A DNA stretch of 49,405 bases, taken from the NCBI GenBank assembly GCA_027624335.1, contig JAQBWV010000010.1:1-49405 (forward strand). Reading direction: 5' to 3'. The notes below the pieces were generated by a model. It was not told the DNA's origin. It did not search any database and saw only the letters and a list, made by a program, of their open reading frames with translations. Shown here one piece after another: positions 11,001-18,257 of the stretch. The stretch comes from Planctomycetota bacterium. Its GTDB lineage: Bacteria > Planctomycetota > Planctomycetia > Planctomycetales > Planctomycetaceae. The number at the start of each line of letters is the position of its first letter. Within the stretch, counting starts at the first letter, position 1. Position numbers and translations under genes: made by a program.

Positions 11001-11817
11001 CGATCAGTTCGGATTTCCCATAGCTGGGCTTCTTCAGGACACCGTCCTCGACGGCCCTGTCGATCAAGTCGCGAACAGCGGCTCTTTGCTCGTGCCAGAC
11101 TTTTGTCAGTTGATCCAGCAAACGATCAGCCGACGTCAGAAAGTCAGAATGCAACAGATCGTCAAGTTCGTCACCGTCCGGCACGATGGCCAGAGACGGA
11201 TTGTTTAACGCTGTGTTGACGACTTTCTGAATCTTCGCGTAAAGCGAACCGGTAAGCGGCAGCCAGCGTTCGATCAGCGAATCTCTGGTCGTCCAGGATC
11301 GAGCGACAAAGTCGCCGATGCCTTCCTGAATGTGCTCATCGAGTGAAGCGACCAGCTCAACGTTGAATCGCGTGCCGGATTCGAAGACCAGCTCCTGCAA
11401 TACCCGGCTGCAGAATCCGTGAATCGTGAAGACTGGCGCCTGGTCGAAACTCAGCAGCGCATCTTCAAGCCGCTCGACCGCGCGAGATGCAGAGTCCTCG
11501 GCCCACGCTCCGCCCTGCTGCAGCAGCTTGACGAGCTGTCGATCGGCTCCACCTGTCCGGCCAGCAATTTCTGCGTCGGCTTGTTCGGAATACGATCTCA
11601 GTAGTTGCAGTGCATCATTGAGTCGGCTGCGCAATCGATCCCGCAGTTCCGACGTCGCGGCTTCGGTAAACGTCGTGACAAGAATCTGATCCGCGGAGCA
11701 ACCGCCTTCCAGCAGCAGCCTCAGATAGAGCGTCGTAATGGTAAACGTCTTCCCGGTCCCGGCACTGGCAGCAATGCTGTGCACCCCGGAAAGAGGCATC
11801 TGTAGCGGATCAAACAT
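8077..11817 (-). CDS. recB: Exodeoxyribonuclease V beta subunit (RecB helicase-nuclease)
   Basis: A protein of about 1246 residues, the 3'-5' helicase and nuclease subunit of RecBCD. Walker A is SAGTGKT (residues 18-24). Motif II is LVDEFQDTDPVQY and motif VI is LLYVALTRAKHQ. The C-terminal nuclease domain keeps its Asp and Lys residues in GFVDLVFESN and FVADYKTNFLG. The start at 11817 is preferred because AGGGA sits 6 bases upstream and the product then begins like E. coli RecB (FDPLQMPL); an ATG at 11877 and a TTG at 11895 are in-frame alternatives. recD follows with a 4-base overlap. recC, which is usually next to recB, is not in this window. Confidence 0.93.
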   Translation of the reverse strand: MFDPLQMPLSGVHSIAASAGTGKTFTITTLYLRLLLEGGCSADQILVTTFTEAATSELRDRLRSRLNDALQLLRSYSEQADAEIAGRTGGADRQLVKLLQQGGAWAEDSASRAVERLEDALLSFDQAPVFTIHGFCSRVLQELVFESGTRFNVELVASLDEHIQEGIGDFVARSWTTRDSLIERWLPLTGSLYAKIQKVVNTALNNPSLAIVPDGDELDDLLHSDFLTSADRLLDQLTKVWHEQRAAVRDLIDRAVEDGVLKKPSYGKSELIDKSMAFIDSLVDSRSLADFTWKKDKLDGDQNRLTQGGLESGTMAKFRGSTPEHPAFGLLQEIADLSQEFSRRQQEVESCMLARAGLFVRDHAAKRRGECGIMSFGDLLSKVDEALDGRQKDLLLEGLREKYRVALVDEFQDTDPVQYRIFSRVFREAAEVPDPEVDRAFIMIGDPKQSIYRFRGADLAAYLEAEEQTPAEHRHNMGTNWRSDRSLVNSVQAVFDSVSNPFLNKRIPLPEVDAHHDDRFRPGAAFCVSLIPRPEYQEPDKAMSRTAALEATMQRLVENIVTQLKSDDEICMSDGTWRRLEPSDIAVLCKTGRELRTIQQALADRGVASVLQTDESVFESVEAVAVLHVLRAVNNTTSLTRQFNALQTPVFGQNAAQLDSLRDDSDRLSHFVERLQEWHALWQRDGFIVMWRRLLGDEDTIARLAGEITGERQITNYLHLGELLHRQATTSHSGPDELLRWFEQTLSQGSTGDEEALLRLETDSAAVQLCTIHKSKGLEYSIVYCPALWSVRKWEDPTVVMSRSGKNGETLPVPQIDVGSELLSARQGQDQQESEAEERRLLYVALTRAKHQCHIYWTAAANSGNSALGQILLGDLPENASDIELECRLREWVDGFGLDRVHVRSAGELARRVTNARYERQQHSEQELAARPVRRRIISAVSQTSFTALVSSTYGRLIDDVADHDSFSALRHSDTESLDGTTETVHVPLATMPGGRLVGDVVHAVLERALNSGKVFEASRENVLHQLTELLKPGMERMQLEPRWLSPLAATLTTCLVESLPVGDDRCCLTSIPSHRFATELPFLLRLGGAAEFSTQKVADAFASATDPLLKDYARRVRAMSVFGLQGFLAGFVDLVFESNGKWFVADYKTNFLGPAFSDYSRERLDAAMFEHDYLLQASLYSVAVCRLLEQRLLEFDLARDFGGVVYLFLRGFPTDGPPQVGVWHHCPEAAFVKALSDALDGGTAE

Positions 11818-12024
11818 CCCAGTTCCCTGGTCGAAGCGAAACACGCGCAAGCTACTCGACCGGGGTGGAGAGTGCATCAGTCTGTCGGCTGGCAATCTTC
11901 TGATGACGTGAGTACCGTGTTCTGCCTTACGTTAATCTTTGTTCGTACTCAAACAAGTCAGCGACGCTCATGTTGACGTTTCGCCGGTAACACAACATTC
12001 TCCCGCGGGCCGCGGAGTGAACCG
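11818..12024. promoter_or_regulatory. Divergent promoter region between recB and a secreted-protein gene
   Basis: About 200 bases separate recB on the minus strand from the plus-strand gene at 12025, so both promoters should lie here. A GGAG Shine-Dalgarno precedes the ATG at 12025. I see no clear operator. Confidence 0.4.
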
Positions 12025-13812
12025 ATGAAGCTCGTTTCTTTCGTTGTCTGCTCGCTGGTTCTTTCTTTTGGGTTACTGTCTGAGGAAACCGCCGCTCGTG
12101 GTCCGATCGGTGGGGGAGGACGAAGTCCTTCCGGTGGCGGATTCTCGGGACGCGGGTTTTCGGGCGGAGGAATCTCGCGCGGCGGATATCAGCCGTCACG
12201 CTCAATGCCGAGCCGAAACACCAGCGGAATCGGAACTGGTTCGTCGCGACCGGTCGGTTCAGGAAGCATCGGTTCAAGCCGTTCCAGTGTATCGATTCGT
12301 CCGGGCATTGGCTCAAGTAGTACTCGTCCCCAGATCGGGAGCGGATCTCGCGTTGGTTCGGGCAGCAGCCAGATCGGAAGTGGTTCAGTCGGTTCAGGGC
12401 GACTTAACACCAGTCAGTTTCCGGGACTGGGCAATCGCTCGACAACGACACTGCCGGGACTTAATAACGGCAATACTGGACAGCGATTGGCTGATCGATA
12501 TCCGAATTTGAATCGCGACAATCTGAGACAGCAGATCGGAAGCGCCGACCAGACGCCAACGGCCAGACGTGAAAAACAACAGGCCTGGCAACAACAACAG
12601 GCTGATCGTCGAGCGAATACACCAGAGCGAAGGCAGGAATTGCAGGATCGGTTTTCTCAGGTTGATCGTGAGGACTGGCAGGAGCATCGCAATCAGAATC
12701 GCGAAGACCGGCAGGATTACCGGGGTGGGGCGCGAGAAGACTGGCAAAACTGGCACGACAACAATTACTCCCAACACTACGGCTGGCATCACGGATGCTG
12801 GCACGACGGCTGGCACCACTTGTGGGACGAGCATCCTGTTGCGGCTGCCTTTGGTTTGACCTGGTGGGGTGCCAACACCATGTCCTACATGTTTGGGACG
12901 TCAGCTTATGCGAACCCCTACTATTTCGAATCATCATCCGGCGGCGGAATCGACTATTCGCAGCCTCAGGTAGTCGTTGAACAACCCGCGTCTGATAGCT
13001 CGCCTGCGAAACCTGCAGATGTTCCAGAAGCCGGTCTGACCGCATTTGAGCAGGCGCGAGCATCGTTCCTGGCAGGCGATTTTGACGCTGCCCGACAGCA
13101 GACCGACGAAGCGCTCAAGCTGATGCCGCACGACGCGGTCATTCACGAATTCCGCGCCCTCACTCTGTTTGCTCTAAAGCGGTACAGCGAAGCCGCAGCA
13201 GTCCTGCACTCCGTTCTGGCTGTCGGTCCCGGCTGGGACTGGACCACCATGAGTCAGCTCTATTCCAGCACTGAAGTCTACACGGAAGAATTGCGAGCCC
13301 TTGAATCATGGTCCAGGGATCACGCCAGTCTTCCAGAGGGCCACTTCGTTCTGGCATACCACTACCTGACGTGCGGACACGAGGAGCAAGCGGCAAGCGA
13401 GTTGAAGCTGGTCGTCAAAGCATTACCCGACGATGCAGTCTCGGCTCACATGTTGAGTCAGCTGACGAACGGCGATACTGCAGCAACTGGTAGCAAAGCA
13501 GCCGAGGCACCTGCTGCCAGAAGCGTATCAATCAAGCAGGAGTCGTTGATCGGTCGTTGGACGGCGAAAGTGGGAGATTCTGCATACAAGCTCGAACTTT
13601 CAGATGACGGGCGATTCAACTGGTCGTTCACGTCCAAAGAAGGTGATCAGGGCGTGTTGGGCGTCTACGCTATCAACGACTCAACGCTGGCGATGGAACC
13701 GGACGGTGGTGGAGTGATGCTTGCAGAACTCCGTCTGGATGGGACTCAACTCAGCTTTCAGCAGGTTGGAGATGATCCCGGGGCCGCTCCGCTTAAATTT
13801 GAGCGAGACTGA
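12025..13812 (+). CDS. Secreted Gly/Ser-rich protein with a TPR region
   Basis: A 595-residue exported protein with several distinct segments. Residues 1-24 form a signal peptide. Residues 25 to about 150 are a Gly/Ser/Arg-rich region with repeats such as IGSGS and VGSGS. Residues 165-245 are Gln/Arg/Asp-rich and charged. A short His/Trp cluster follows (HYGWHHGCWHDGWHHLWDEH). Residues about 340-470 look like tetratricopeptide repeats. The last 80 or so residues (from LIGRWTAKVGDSAYKLELS) resemble a small lipocalin-like beta-barrel. Similar layouts occur in planctomycete exported proteins without a known role. The His/Trp cluster may bind metal, which is only an inference. Confidence 0.75.
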   Translation: MKLVSFVVCSLVLSFGLLSEETAARGPIGGGGRSPSGGGFSGRGFSGGGISRGGYQPSRSMPSRNTSGIGTGSSRPVGSGSIGSSRSSVSIRPGIGSSSTRPQIGSGSRVGSGSSQIGSGSVGSGRLNTSQFPGLGNRSTTTLPGLNNGNTGQRLADRYPNLNRDNLRQQIGSADQTPTARREKQQAWQQQQADRRANTPERRQELQDRFSQVDREDWQEHRNQNREDRQDYRGGAREDWQNWHDNNYSQHYGWHHGCWHDGWHHLWDEHPVAAAFGLTWWGANTMSYMFGTSAYANPYYFESSSGGGIDYSQPQVVVEQPASDSSPAKPADVPEAGLTAFEQARASFLAGDFDAARQQTDEALKLMPHDAVIHEFRALTLFALKRYSEAAAVLHSVLAVGPGWDWTTMSQLYSSTEVYTEELRALESWSRDHASLPEGHFVLAYHYLTCGHEEQAASELKLVVKALPDDAVSAHMLSQLTNGDTAATGSKAAEAPAARSVSIKQESLIGRWTAKVGDSAYKLELSDDGRFNWSFTSKEGDQGVLGVYAINDSTLAMEPDGGGVMLAELRLDGTQLSFQQVGDDPGAAPLKFERD

Positions 13813-13908
13813 TTCTTCTGCATCGCCGCCACATTGTGGCGAGAGCCACTCCAGACGGCACTCAGCGTTCCTGACTCACCAACGTCATCCTCATTGAGGA
13901 ATAGAATC

Positions 13909-14841
13909 ATGAAATCATCTCGTCGCATTCTTTTAACGATCGTTTTCGGCCTGACCTGCAGCCTGTCTGTTGCCATTACTCAGGCTCAGGAGAACAAGCC
14001 AAAGACGAATCCAAAGCCCACTTCGACCGACGATATTGTCAGGTCGATCCAATCCTTCGCAGCTGCATTCAATGCCGGTGAGGCAAAGAAACTGGCGGCT
14101 CACTTTGTCGACGATGGCGAATACGTGGACGATGCCGGCACACTGTTTAAGGGGCGGGATGACATCGAAGCTGAATTTGCCGCATTCTTCAAGACGCTGC
14201 CCGGTACTCGATTGGCCATCAACGTCGACGAACTGCGATTCATCGGCGACTCGATGGCGATTGAAGAGGGCACGGCAGCCGTGACACATGCTTCTGACGA
14301 AAGCGTCACCGTCAGTCGCTACATCGTTGTGCATGTCAGAAAGAACAATCGCTGGCAGATTGCCAGTGCCCGTGACCTCGATAGCCAACCGGCCAGCAAT
14401 CATGACCGTCTGAAACCGCTGGAATGGCTGATTGGCGACTGGGTCGACGAAAGCGATGAGTCGACCGCCGAGACATCCATTCGATGGTCCGCAGATGGCA
14501 ACTACATCATCACCAACTTCAACGTGAACGTCGCTACCGTTCGAGTCATGAGCGGCACACAACGCATCGGCTGGGACCCTCAAAGAAAGCAGATTCGTTC
14601 ATGGGTCTTTGATTCTGAGGGGGGCTTTGGCTCTGGCTTCTGGACAGGGACCGAGGCTGGCTGGATTGTTAAGGCGACATCCGTCCTGCCGGATGGTTCC
14701 TCCGGTAGCACGACATCGACATACGCCCAAACCGGAAAAGATTCGTTCCGACTGACGCTCAGCCAGCGGCTTGTCGCAGGTCAGCCGCTCCCCGATTTCT
14801 CGATTGATGTTGTCCGAAAGCCGCCTCCGGTCGCTCGATGA
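13909..14841 (+). CDS. Exported SnoaL/NTF2-like (SgcJ/EcaC-type) protein
   Basis: A 310-residue protein with a signal peptide ending near TQA-QE (residues 24-28). Residues about 40-150 form an NTF2/SnoaL-like domain of the SgcJ/EcaC or DUF4440 kind, with the typical FNAGEAKKLAAHFVDDGEY and KGRDDIEAEFAAFF segments. Residues about 160-305 form a second beta-rich domain that begins LEWLIGDWVDE, as in proteins with a DUF1579-like fold. No catalytic residues can be assigned. The start at 13909 is supported by GAGGA (13896-13900) with an 8-base spacer. It follows the TPR protein by about 100 bases on the same strand and may share its transcript. Confidence 0.8.
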   Translation: MKSSRRILLTIVFGLTCSLSVAITQAQENKPKTNPKPTSTDDIVRSIQSFAAAFNAGEAKKLAAHFVDDGEYVDDAGTLFKGRDDIEAEFAAFFKTLPGTRLAINVDELRFIGDSMAIEEGTAAVTHASDESVTVSRYIVVHVRKNNRWQIASARDLDSQPASNHDRLKPLEWLIGDWVDESDESTAETSIRWSADGNYIITNFNVNVATVRVMSGTQRIGWDPQRKQIRSWVFDSEGGFGSGFWTGTEAGWIVKATSVLPDGSSGSTTSTYAQTGKDSFRLTLSQRLVAGQPLPDFSIDVVRKPPPVAR

Positions 14842-15098
14842 TTGCCCAGACAACCAGCCGGGCCGAAACTGTTTGCAGACAACCCAATTGGCTGGCAATT
14901 CATGACGACGGTACTATGGGTGGTGAGTTGCAAAATCTGTATGAATTCGTTTTGCACGACGTCAAACATGCGTACGCATTTCTGTATTCCTTTCCAGCAT
15001 TTTTCGGGACGAAACCGATCGACCTCTCGGTTGAGTAGCGTTCCGATTTCGATAGGGACCAATTCTGATGGCTCGATTGAGAATTCTGATTGCTGGAC
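14842..15098. other. Left flank of the insertion sequence, no clear gene
   Basis: About 260 bases between the NTF2-like gene and the IS. A 66-codon frame overlaps the previous stop (ATG at 14838), and an ATG at 15068 with an AGGGA-type site is cut by the IS after 11 codons. Neither has a recognisable product. None of this flank resembles the 5' half of the symporter found on the other side of the IS. Confidence 0.4.
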
Positions 15099-15100
15099 TA

Positions 15101-15121
15101 GATGTCGATCCGCCAAACGGT
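15101..15121 (+). repeat. IS630 left terminal inverted repeat
   Basis: Begins GATGTCGATCCGCCAAACGG directly after TA. It is the exact reverse complement of 16518-16538 over 21 bases. Confidence 0.95.
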
Positions 15122-15195
15122 ATCGCTTGGGATTGGTATTTTGAGTCAGACTTCCCAAAGCTTGTATTTCCCCAACTGAGACAGGGAGGTCTCTC

Positions 15196-15945
15196 ATGCC
15201 AGGCAAGGCAGCCAGGGTGGTCATCACGGAACGTCAGCAGGATGTTCTGCTGACGATGAGTCGATCCGTCACGATCGCGTTTCAGCTTCGACAACGTGCT
15301 CAGATTATTCTGCTCGGGTTTGAAGGGCGACTCAATTCGGAGATCGAAGACCTCGTGGGACTGGGGCACGATGCCGTCGGTCGCTGGCGGCGACGCTGGC
15401 AGCAGGAGTTTGATCGGCTCACGCTGGTGGAAGGTCTCGAAGAGCCCGCCGATCTCAGACGTGCTATCGAAGAGGTTCTCTCTGATGAACAGCGCAGCGG
15501 TCGTCCGTGTGAATTCACTGCCGAGCAGCTCACGATGATCTTCGCTGTGGCGTGCGAGGCGGTGGAAGAATCCGGTCGGCCGGTGGCTCGCTGGACGCAG
15601 CGTGAGATTATTGATGAGGTCGTCCAGCGCGGGATTGTCAAATCGATTTCGACCAGCCACATGAGCACACTGCTGGCGGAGGCTCAGTTGCAGCCTCACA
15701 AATCACGGTACTGGTTGAATACGAAAGAGGCCGACCCGGAAGTCTTCAACCGGCAGGTGCAGACCGTGTGCGAGTGTTACCTCCAGGCTCCCCAACTGCT
15801 GGCTCAGTTTGATACGCACACGGTGTGTATTGATGAAATGACAGGCATCCAGGCTCTGGAGCGGATTGCTCCCAAAAAAAGATGCGTCCCGGTCAGGAAG
15901 AGCGGATCGAGTTCGAATACATCCGGCACGGCACGCTGTGTCTGA
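15196..15945 (+). CDS. IS630 transposase, N-terminal frame (orfA)
   Basis: A 249-codon frame carrying the N-terminal helix-turn-helix part (residues about 20-75, including RRWQQEF) and a second DNA-binding segment. The first catalytic Asp lies in the motif TVCIDEMTG near residue 215. GGGAGG lies just upstream of the ATG. The true family sequence leaves this frame at the A7 run (15874-15880); beyond it the frame reads about 20 unrelated residues to a stop. A -1 shift would join it to the next frame and give a transposase of about 417 residues. Confidence 0.9.
   Translation: MPGKAARVVITERQQDVLLTMSRSVTIAFQLRQRAQIILLGFEGRLNSEIEDLVGLGHDAVGRWRRRWQQEFDRLTLVEGLEEPADLRRAIEEVLSDEQRSGRPCEFTAEQLTMIFAVACEAVEESGRPVARWTQREIIDEVVQRGIVKSISTSHMSTLLAEAQLQPHKSRYWLNTKEADPEVFNRQVQTVCECYLQAPQLLAQFDTHTVCIDEMTGIQALERIAPKKRCVPVRKSGSSSNTSGTARCV
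15873..15881 (+). promoter_or_regulatory. Candidate -1 frameshift (slippery) site in the IS630 transposase
   Basis: CAAAAAAAG lies where homology passes from the first to the second transposase frame. In the zero frame the codons are CCC AAA AAA AGA. Slippage on the A run, by the ribosome or by RNA polymerase adding one A, would place translation in the second frame. Frameshifting on A-rich heptamers is known for IS630-type elements. Confidence 0.65.
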
Positions 15946-16448
15946 TCGCCAGTTTCAATGTGGTCACCGGCGAGTCAGTGTCTCCAACAGTCGGCCCGAC
16001 ACGCACCGAAGAAGACTTTCTGGAACACTGCAAACGCACCGTGATGCTCCATCCGAATTCGTCGTGGCGTCTGATCATGGACCAGCTCAATACGCACGGC
16101 TCGGAGAGTCTCGTCCGGTGGGTCGTGGCGATGGAAGAGTTGAAACTGTCGGCGGATGAACTGGGTGTCAAAGGAAAGTCGGGAATCCTGAAGTCGCTGG
16201 CGACTCGCAAAGAGTTTCTCTCATCGACGGATCGTCGTCTCCGATTTGTGTACGTTCCCAAACATAGTTCGTGGCTGAACCAGGTGGAGATCTGGTTCAG
16301 CGTGGTGGTGCGGCGTGTCCTGAAGCGAGGAGAGTTCACCTCACTTGACGCGTTGCGTCAACGCCTGTTGGACTTCATCGACTACTTCAACCGGACGATG
16401 GCGAAACCCTACCGTTGGACGTACACCGGACAGCCGCTCAAAATATGA
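15882..16448 (+). CDS. IS630 transposase, C-terminal frame (orfB, DDE catalytic domain)
   Basis: A 188-codon frame with the rest of the RNase H-like DDE domain. It starts at the segment PGQEERIEFEYIRHGTL. The second catalytic Asp is in LIMDQLNTHG and the catalytic Glu is in SSWLNQVEIWF. The frame is -1 relative to orfA and overlaps it by 64 bases. The formal ATG at 15882 lies inside the slippery region and has no ribosome-binding site, so this part is probably made only as a fusion with orfA. Confidence 0.88.
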   Translation: MRPGQEERIEFEYIRHGTLCLIASFNVVTGESVSPTVGPTRTEEDFLEHCKRTVMLHPNSSWRLIMDQLNTHGSESLVRWVVAMEELKLSADELGVKGKSGILKSLATRKEFLSSTDRRLRFVYVPKHSSWLNQVEIWFSVVVRRVLKRGEFTSLDALRQRLLDFIDYFNRTMAKPYRWTYTGQPLKI

Positions 16449-16517
16449 CAGACTGCTCTTGACGCCTCACACTGGGCAGAATGAACAAAACACCGACAAA
16501 GCTGCCCGACATTCAAC

Positions 16518-16538
16518 ACCGTTTGGCGGATCGACATC
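16518..16538 (+). repeat. IS630 right terminal inverted repeat
   Basis: Ends CCGTTTGGCGGATCGACATC directly before TA (16539-16540), as the exact reverse complement of the left end. Confidence 0.95.
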
Positions 16539-16540
16539 TA

Positions 16541-17215
16541 GGTGCAGGAGCCCAGGATGTTCTGCCGTTGTTTGTCAATGAAGTCGTTCCGGAATGGGTG
16601 ATCGGGATTTACGTGGCGATCGTGCTGGCGGCCATAATGTCGACGGTGGACTCGCTGCTGGTACTTGCGTCCAGCGCGTTTGTGCGTGACTACTATCAGA
16701 AGGTCCGTCGTCCCGACATGACCGACGAGCAGTTGCTGGGCCGCAGTCGCGTCGTGACATTCGCGCTCGCCGGAGCGGCTCTGTTGATTGCATTCTCCGT
16801 CGCGGCGTTGGTTCCAGGGCGGACGGTCTTCTGGTTCGCGATCTTCGGCTGGTCGGGGATTTCGGCGACGTTCTGTCCGACAATGATCCTGTCGCTGTTC
16901 TGGTCGCGCCTCACCGCTCGCGGCGCACTGGCCGCGATGCTGGCTGGCTTTGCGAGTGTTCCGTTCTTTAAGTTCGTCGCTCCGTCAATGCCGGTGGTCG
17001 GAGACAGTTTTGCGGCTCTGTCGGAACTGCCGCCGGCGTTTGTCGTTTCAGGTCTAGTGGCCGTTGTGGTGAGTCTGCTTGATCGGCAGGGCGGACAAAT
17101 CGCTGCAGAAATTCGAGAAGAGTTGATGGATCGCGGTCCTGCACAGTCGATATCAATGACGGCATCGTTGACGTCTGCGTCTGCGGCGGAATCTGAATCA
17201 GGGACTGAGGAGTGA
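16541..17215 (+). pseudogene. Sodium/solute symporter (SSS, PutP type), 5' part missing at the IS junction
   Basis: The frame right of the IS encodes the C-terminal half of an SSS-family sodium symporter. The segment VAIVLAAIMSTVDSLLVLAS matches the conserved helix whose STxDS residues help bind sodium in PutP. About four more membrane helices and a short soluble tail follow. An intact member would have roughly 250-300 more N-terminal residues, and these are not on the left side of the IS. An open frame from an ATG at 16481, inside the IS right end, reads through the inverted repeat into this fragment, so a chimeric short protein could be made. Transport activity is very unlikely. Confidence 0.82.
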
Positions 17216-17219
17216 CGCG

Positions 17220-18020
17220 GTGGTCGGAGTTCTGTCGCTGCTGGTAGCGCTGTCGTTGTCTTTGTTGATTACTCGAGTGGCGGCCATGGCGCTGGTCTTC
17301 ACCGGGATGTCTCGAGAAGCTGCAAAATTTCAGGCGAGGTCGGCCTTCACAGGAGTGGGCTACACGACCACGGAAGCCGAAAACACGGTCAATCATCCCG
17401 TGCGACGGCAGATCATCATGATGTTGATGCTGCTGGGAAACATCGGTGTGGCGACCGTCGTCGCCACGATCATGGTGTCGTTTTCCAGCACGACCGGAGC
17501 GAGCGGTTCACAGCAGGCCACTATCGTCGCCATGCTGTTTGTCGGCCTGGTACTGCTCTGGCTGTTTTTTACCAGTCGCTGGGTCGAGAGGCGTCTGAAC
17601 CGCATCATCGGTTGGGCGCTGAAAAAGTTCACGGACCTGGATGTCCGCGACTATGTGTCGCTGCTGGAGCTGTCGAGCGGCTACGGCGTGTCCGAGATGC
17701 TGGTCGAAGCGGGCGACTGGCTGGTCGATAAACCACTGTCTGAACTGCGTCTGTCCGACGAGGGAATTCTGATCCTCGGCATCCGCACGACCGATGGCCG
17801 ATTCCACGGCACACCTCGCGGCGACGACAGAATCACATCAACCGACACGCTGATCATCTACGGCGACCTGGACGACATCGAACAACTCGACCGTCGCCAC
17901 GCCGGTCGACGAGGCGACCGAGAACACCAGAAATCCGTAGCGGAACAGGAACAGTTCGAAGAAGCCAATCCTTTGGGGCGTTCTGATGAAACACCAGCGG
18001 ATTCGGACCGGCCTCAATAA
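17220..18020 (+). CDS. Membrane-anchored TrkA-C (RCK_C) domain protein
   Basis: A 266-residue protein starting with GTG. GAGGAG (17207-17212) lies 7 bases upstream and overlaps the end of the symporter remnant, whose stop is only 4 bases before this start. Three hydrophobic helices are visible (about residues 2-23, 68-90 and 100-118). A TrkA C-terminal ligand-binding domain follows (residues about 140-215, with DKPLSELRLSDEGILILGI and STDTLIIYGDLDDI), then a charged tail. RCK_C domains regulate ion channels and transporters by binding small ligands. The close coupling suggests it once worked, or was at least expressed, with the symporter. Which transporter it now serves is unknown. Confidence 0.82.
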   Translation: MVGVLSLLVALSLSLLITRVAAMALVFTGMSREAAKFQARSAFTGVGYTTTEAENTVNHPVRRQIIMMLMLLGNIGVATVVATIMVSFSSTTGASGSQQATIVAMLFVGLVLLWLFFTSRWVERRLNRIIGWALKKFTDLDVRDYVSLLELSSGYGVSEMLVEAGDWLVDKPLSELRLSDEGILILGIRTTDGRFHGTPRGDDRITSTDTLIIYGDLDDIEQLDRRHAGRRGDREHQKSVAEQEQFEEANPLGRSDETPADSDRPQ

Positions 18021-18257
18021 TGGTGTGAGGAACAGGCATGAGACCCCGGGTGTCTGTGCCGTTTCGATAGATGCCTGATTTGTCTCCTCGCGTGGAATCC
18101 GTGCCTGACGTGCTGATTGATCGTTCAGTCTCGCGGCCTCCATCGGTTTGATTGAACCTGCGTTTCTCTAGACGTAAGCTGCCCGGTCAGAGGCACGTGA
18201 ACGCGAGCCCAATAAACGACACACTACCTTGAGACGAACGCTCCGAGGAGCATCACG

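Larger units (their letters stand above)
15101..16538 (+). mobile_element. IS630-family insertion sequence, complete
   Basis: A 1438-bp element bounded by perfect 21-bp terminal inverted repeats and flanked on both sides by TA (15099-15100 and 16539-16540), the target that IS630/Tc1/mariner elements duplicate. It holds one transposase split between two frames. All three catalytic acidic residues are present, and the only disruption is the frame change at an A7 run, so the copy may be active. The perfect ends suggest recent arrival. Confidence 0.93.

Noticed and set aside
14781-15227. A 148-codon minus-strand frame crossing the IS left end
   Set aside because: It spans the inverted repeat and the flank, so it is an accident of the junction. 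No family signal was seen.
15874-15880. The A7 run as a sequencing error rather than a frameshift site
   Set aside because: It cannot be excluded, but frameshifting on A runs is known in this IS family and both frames are otherwise intact, so the frameshift explanation was kept.
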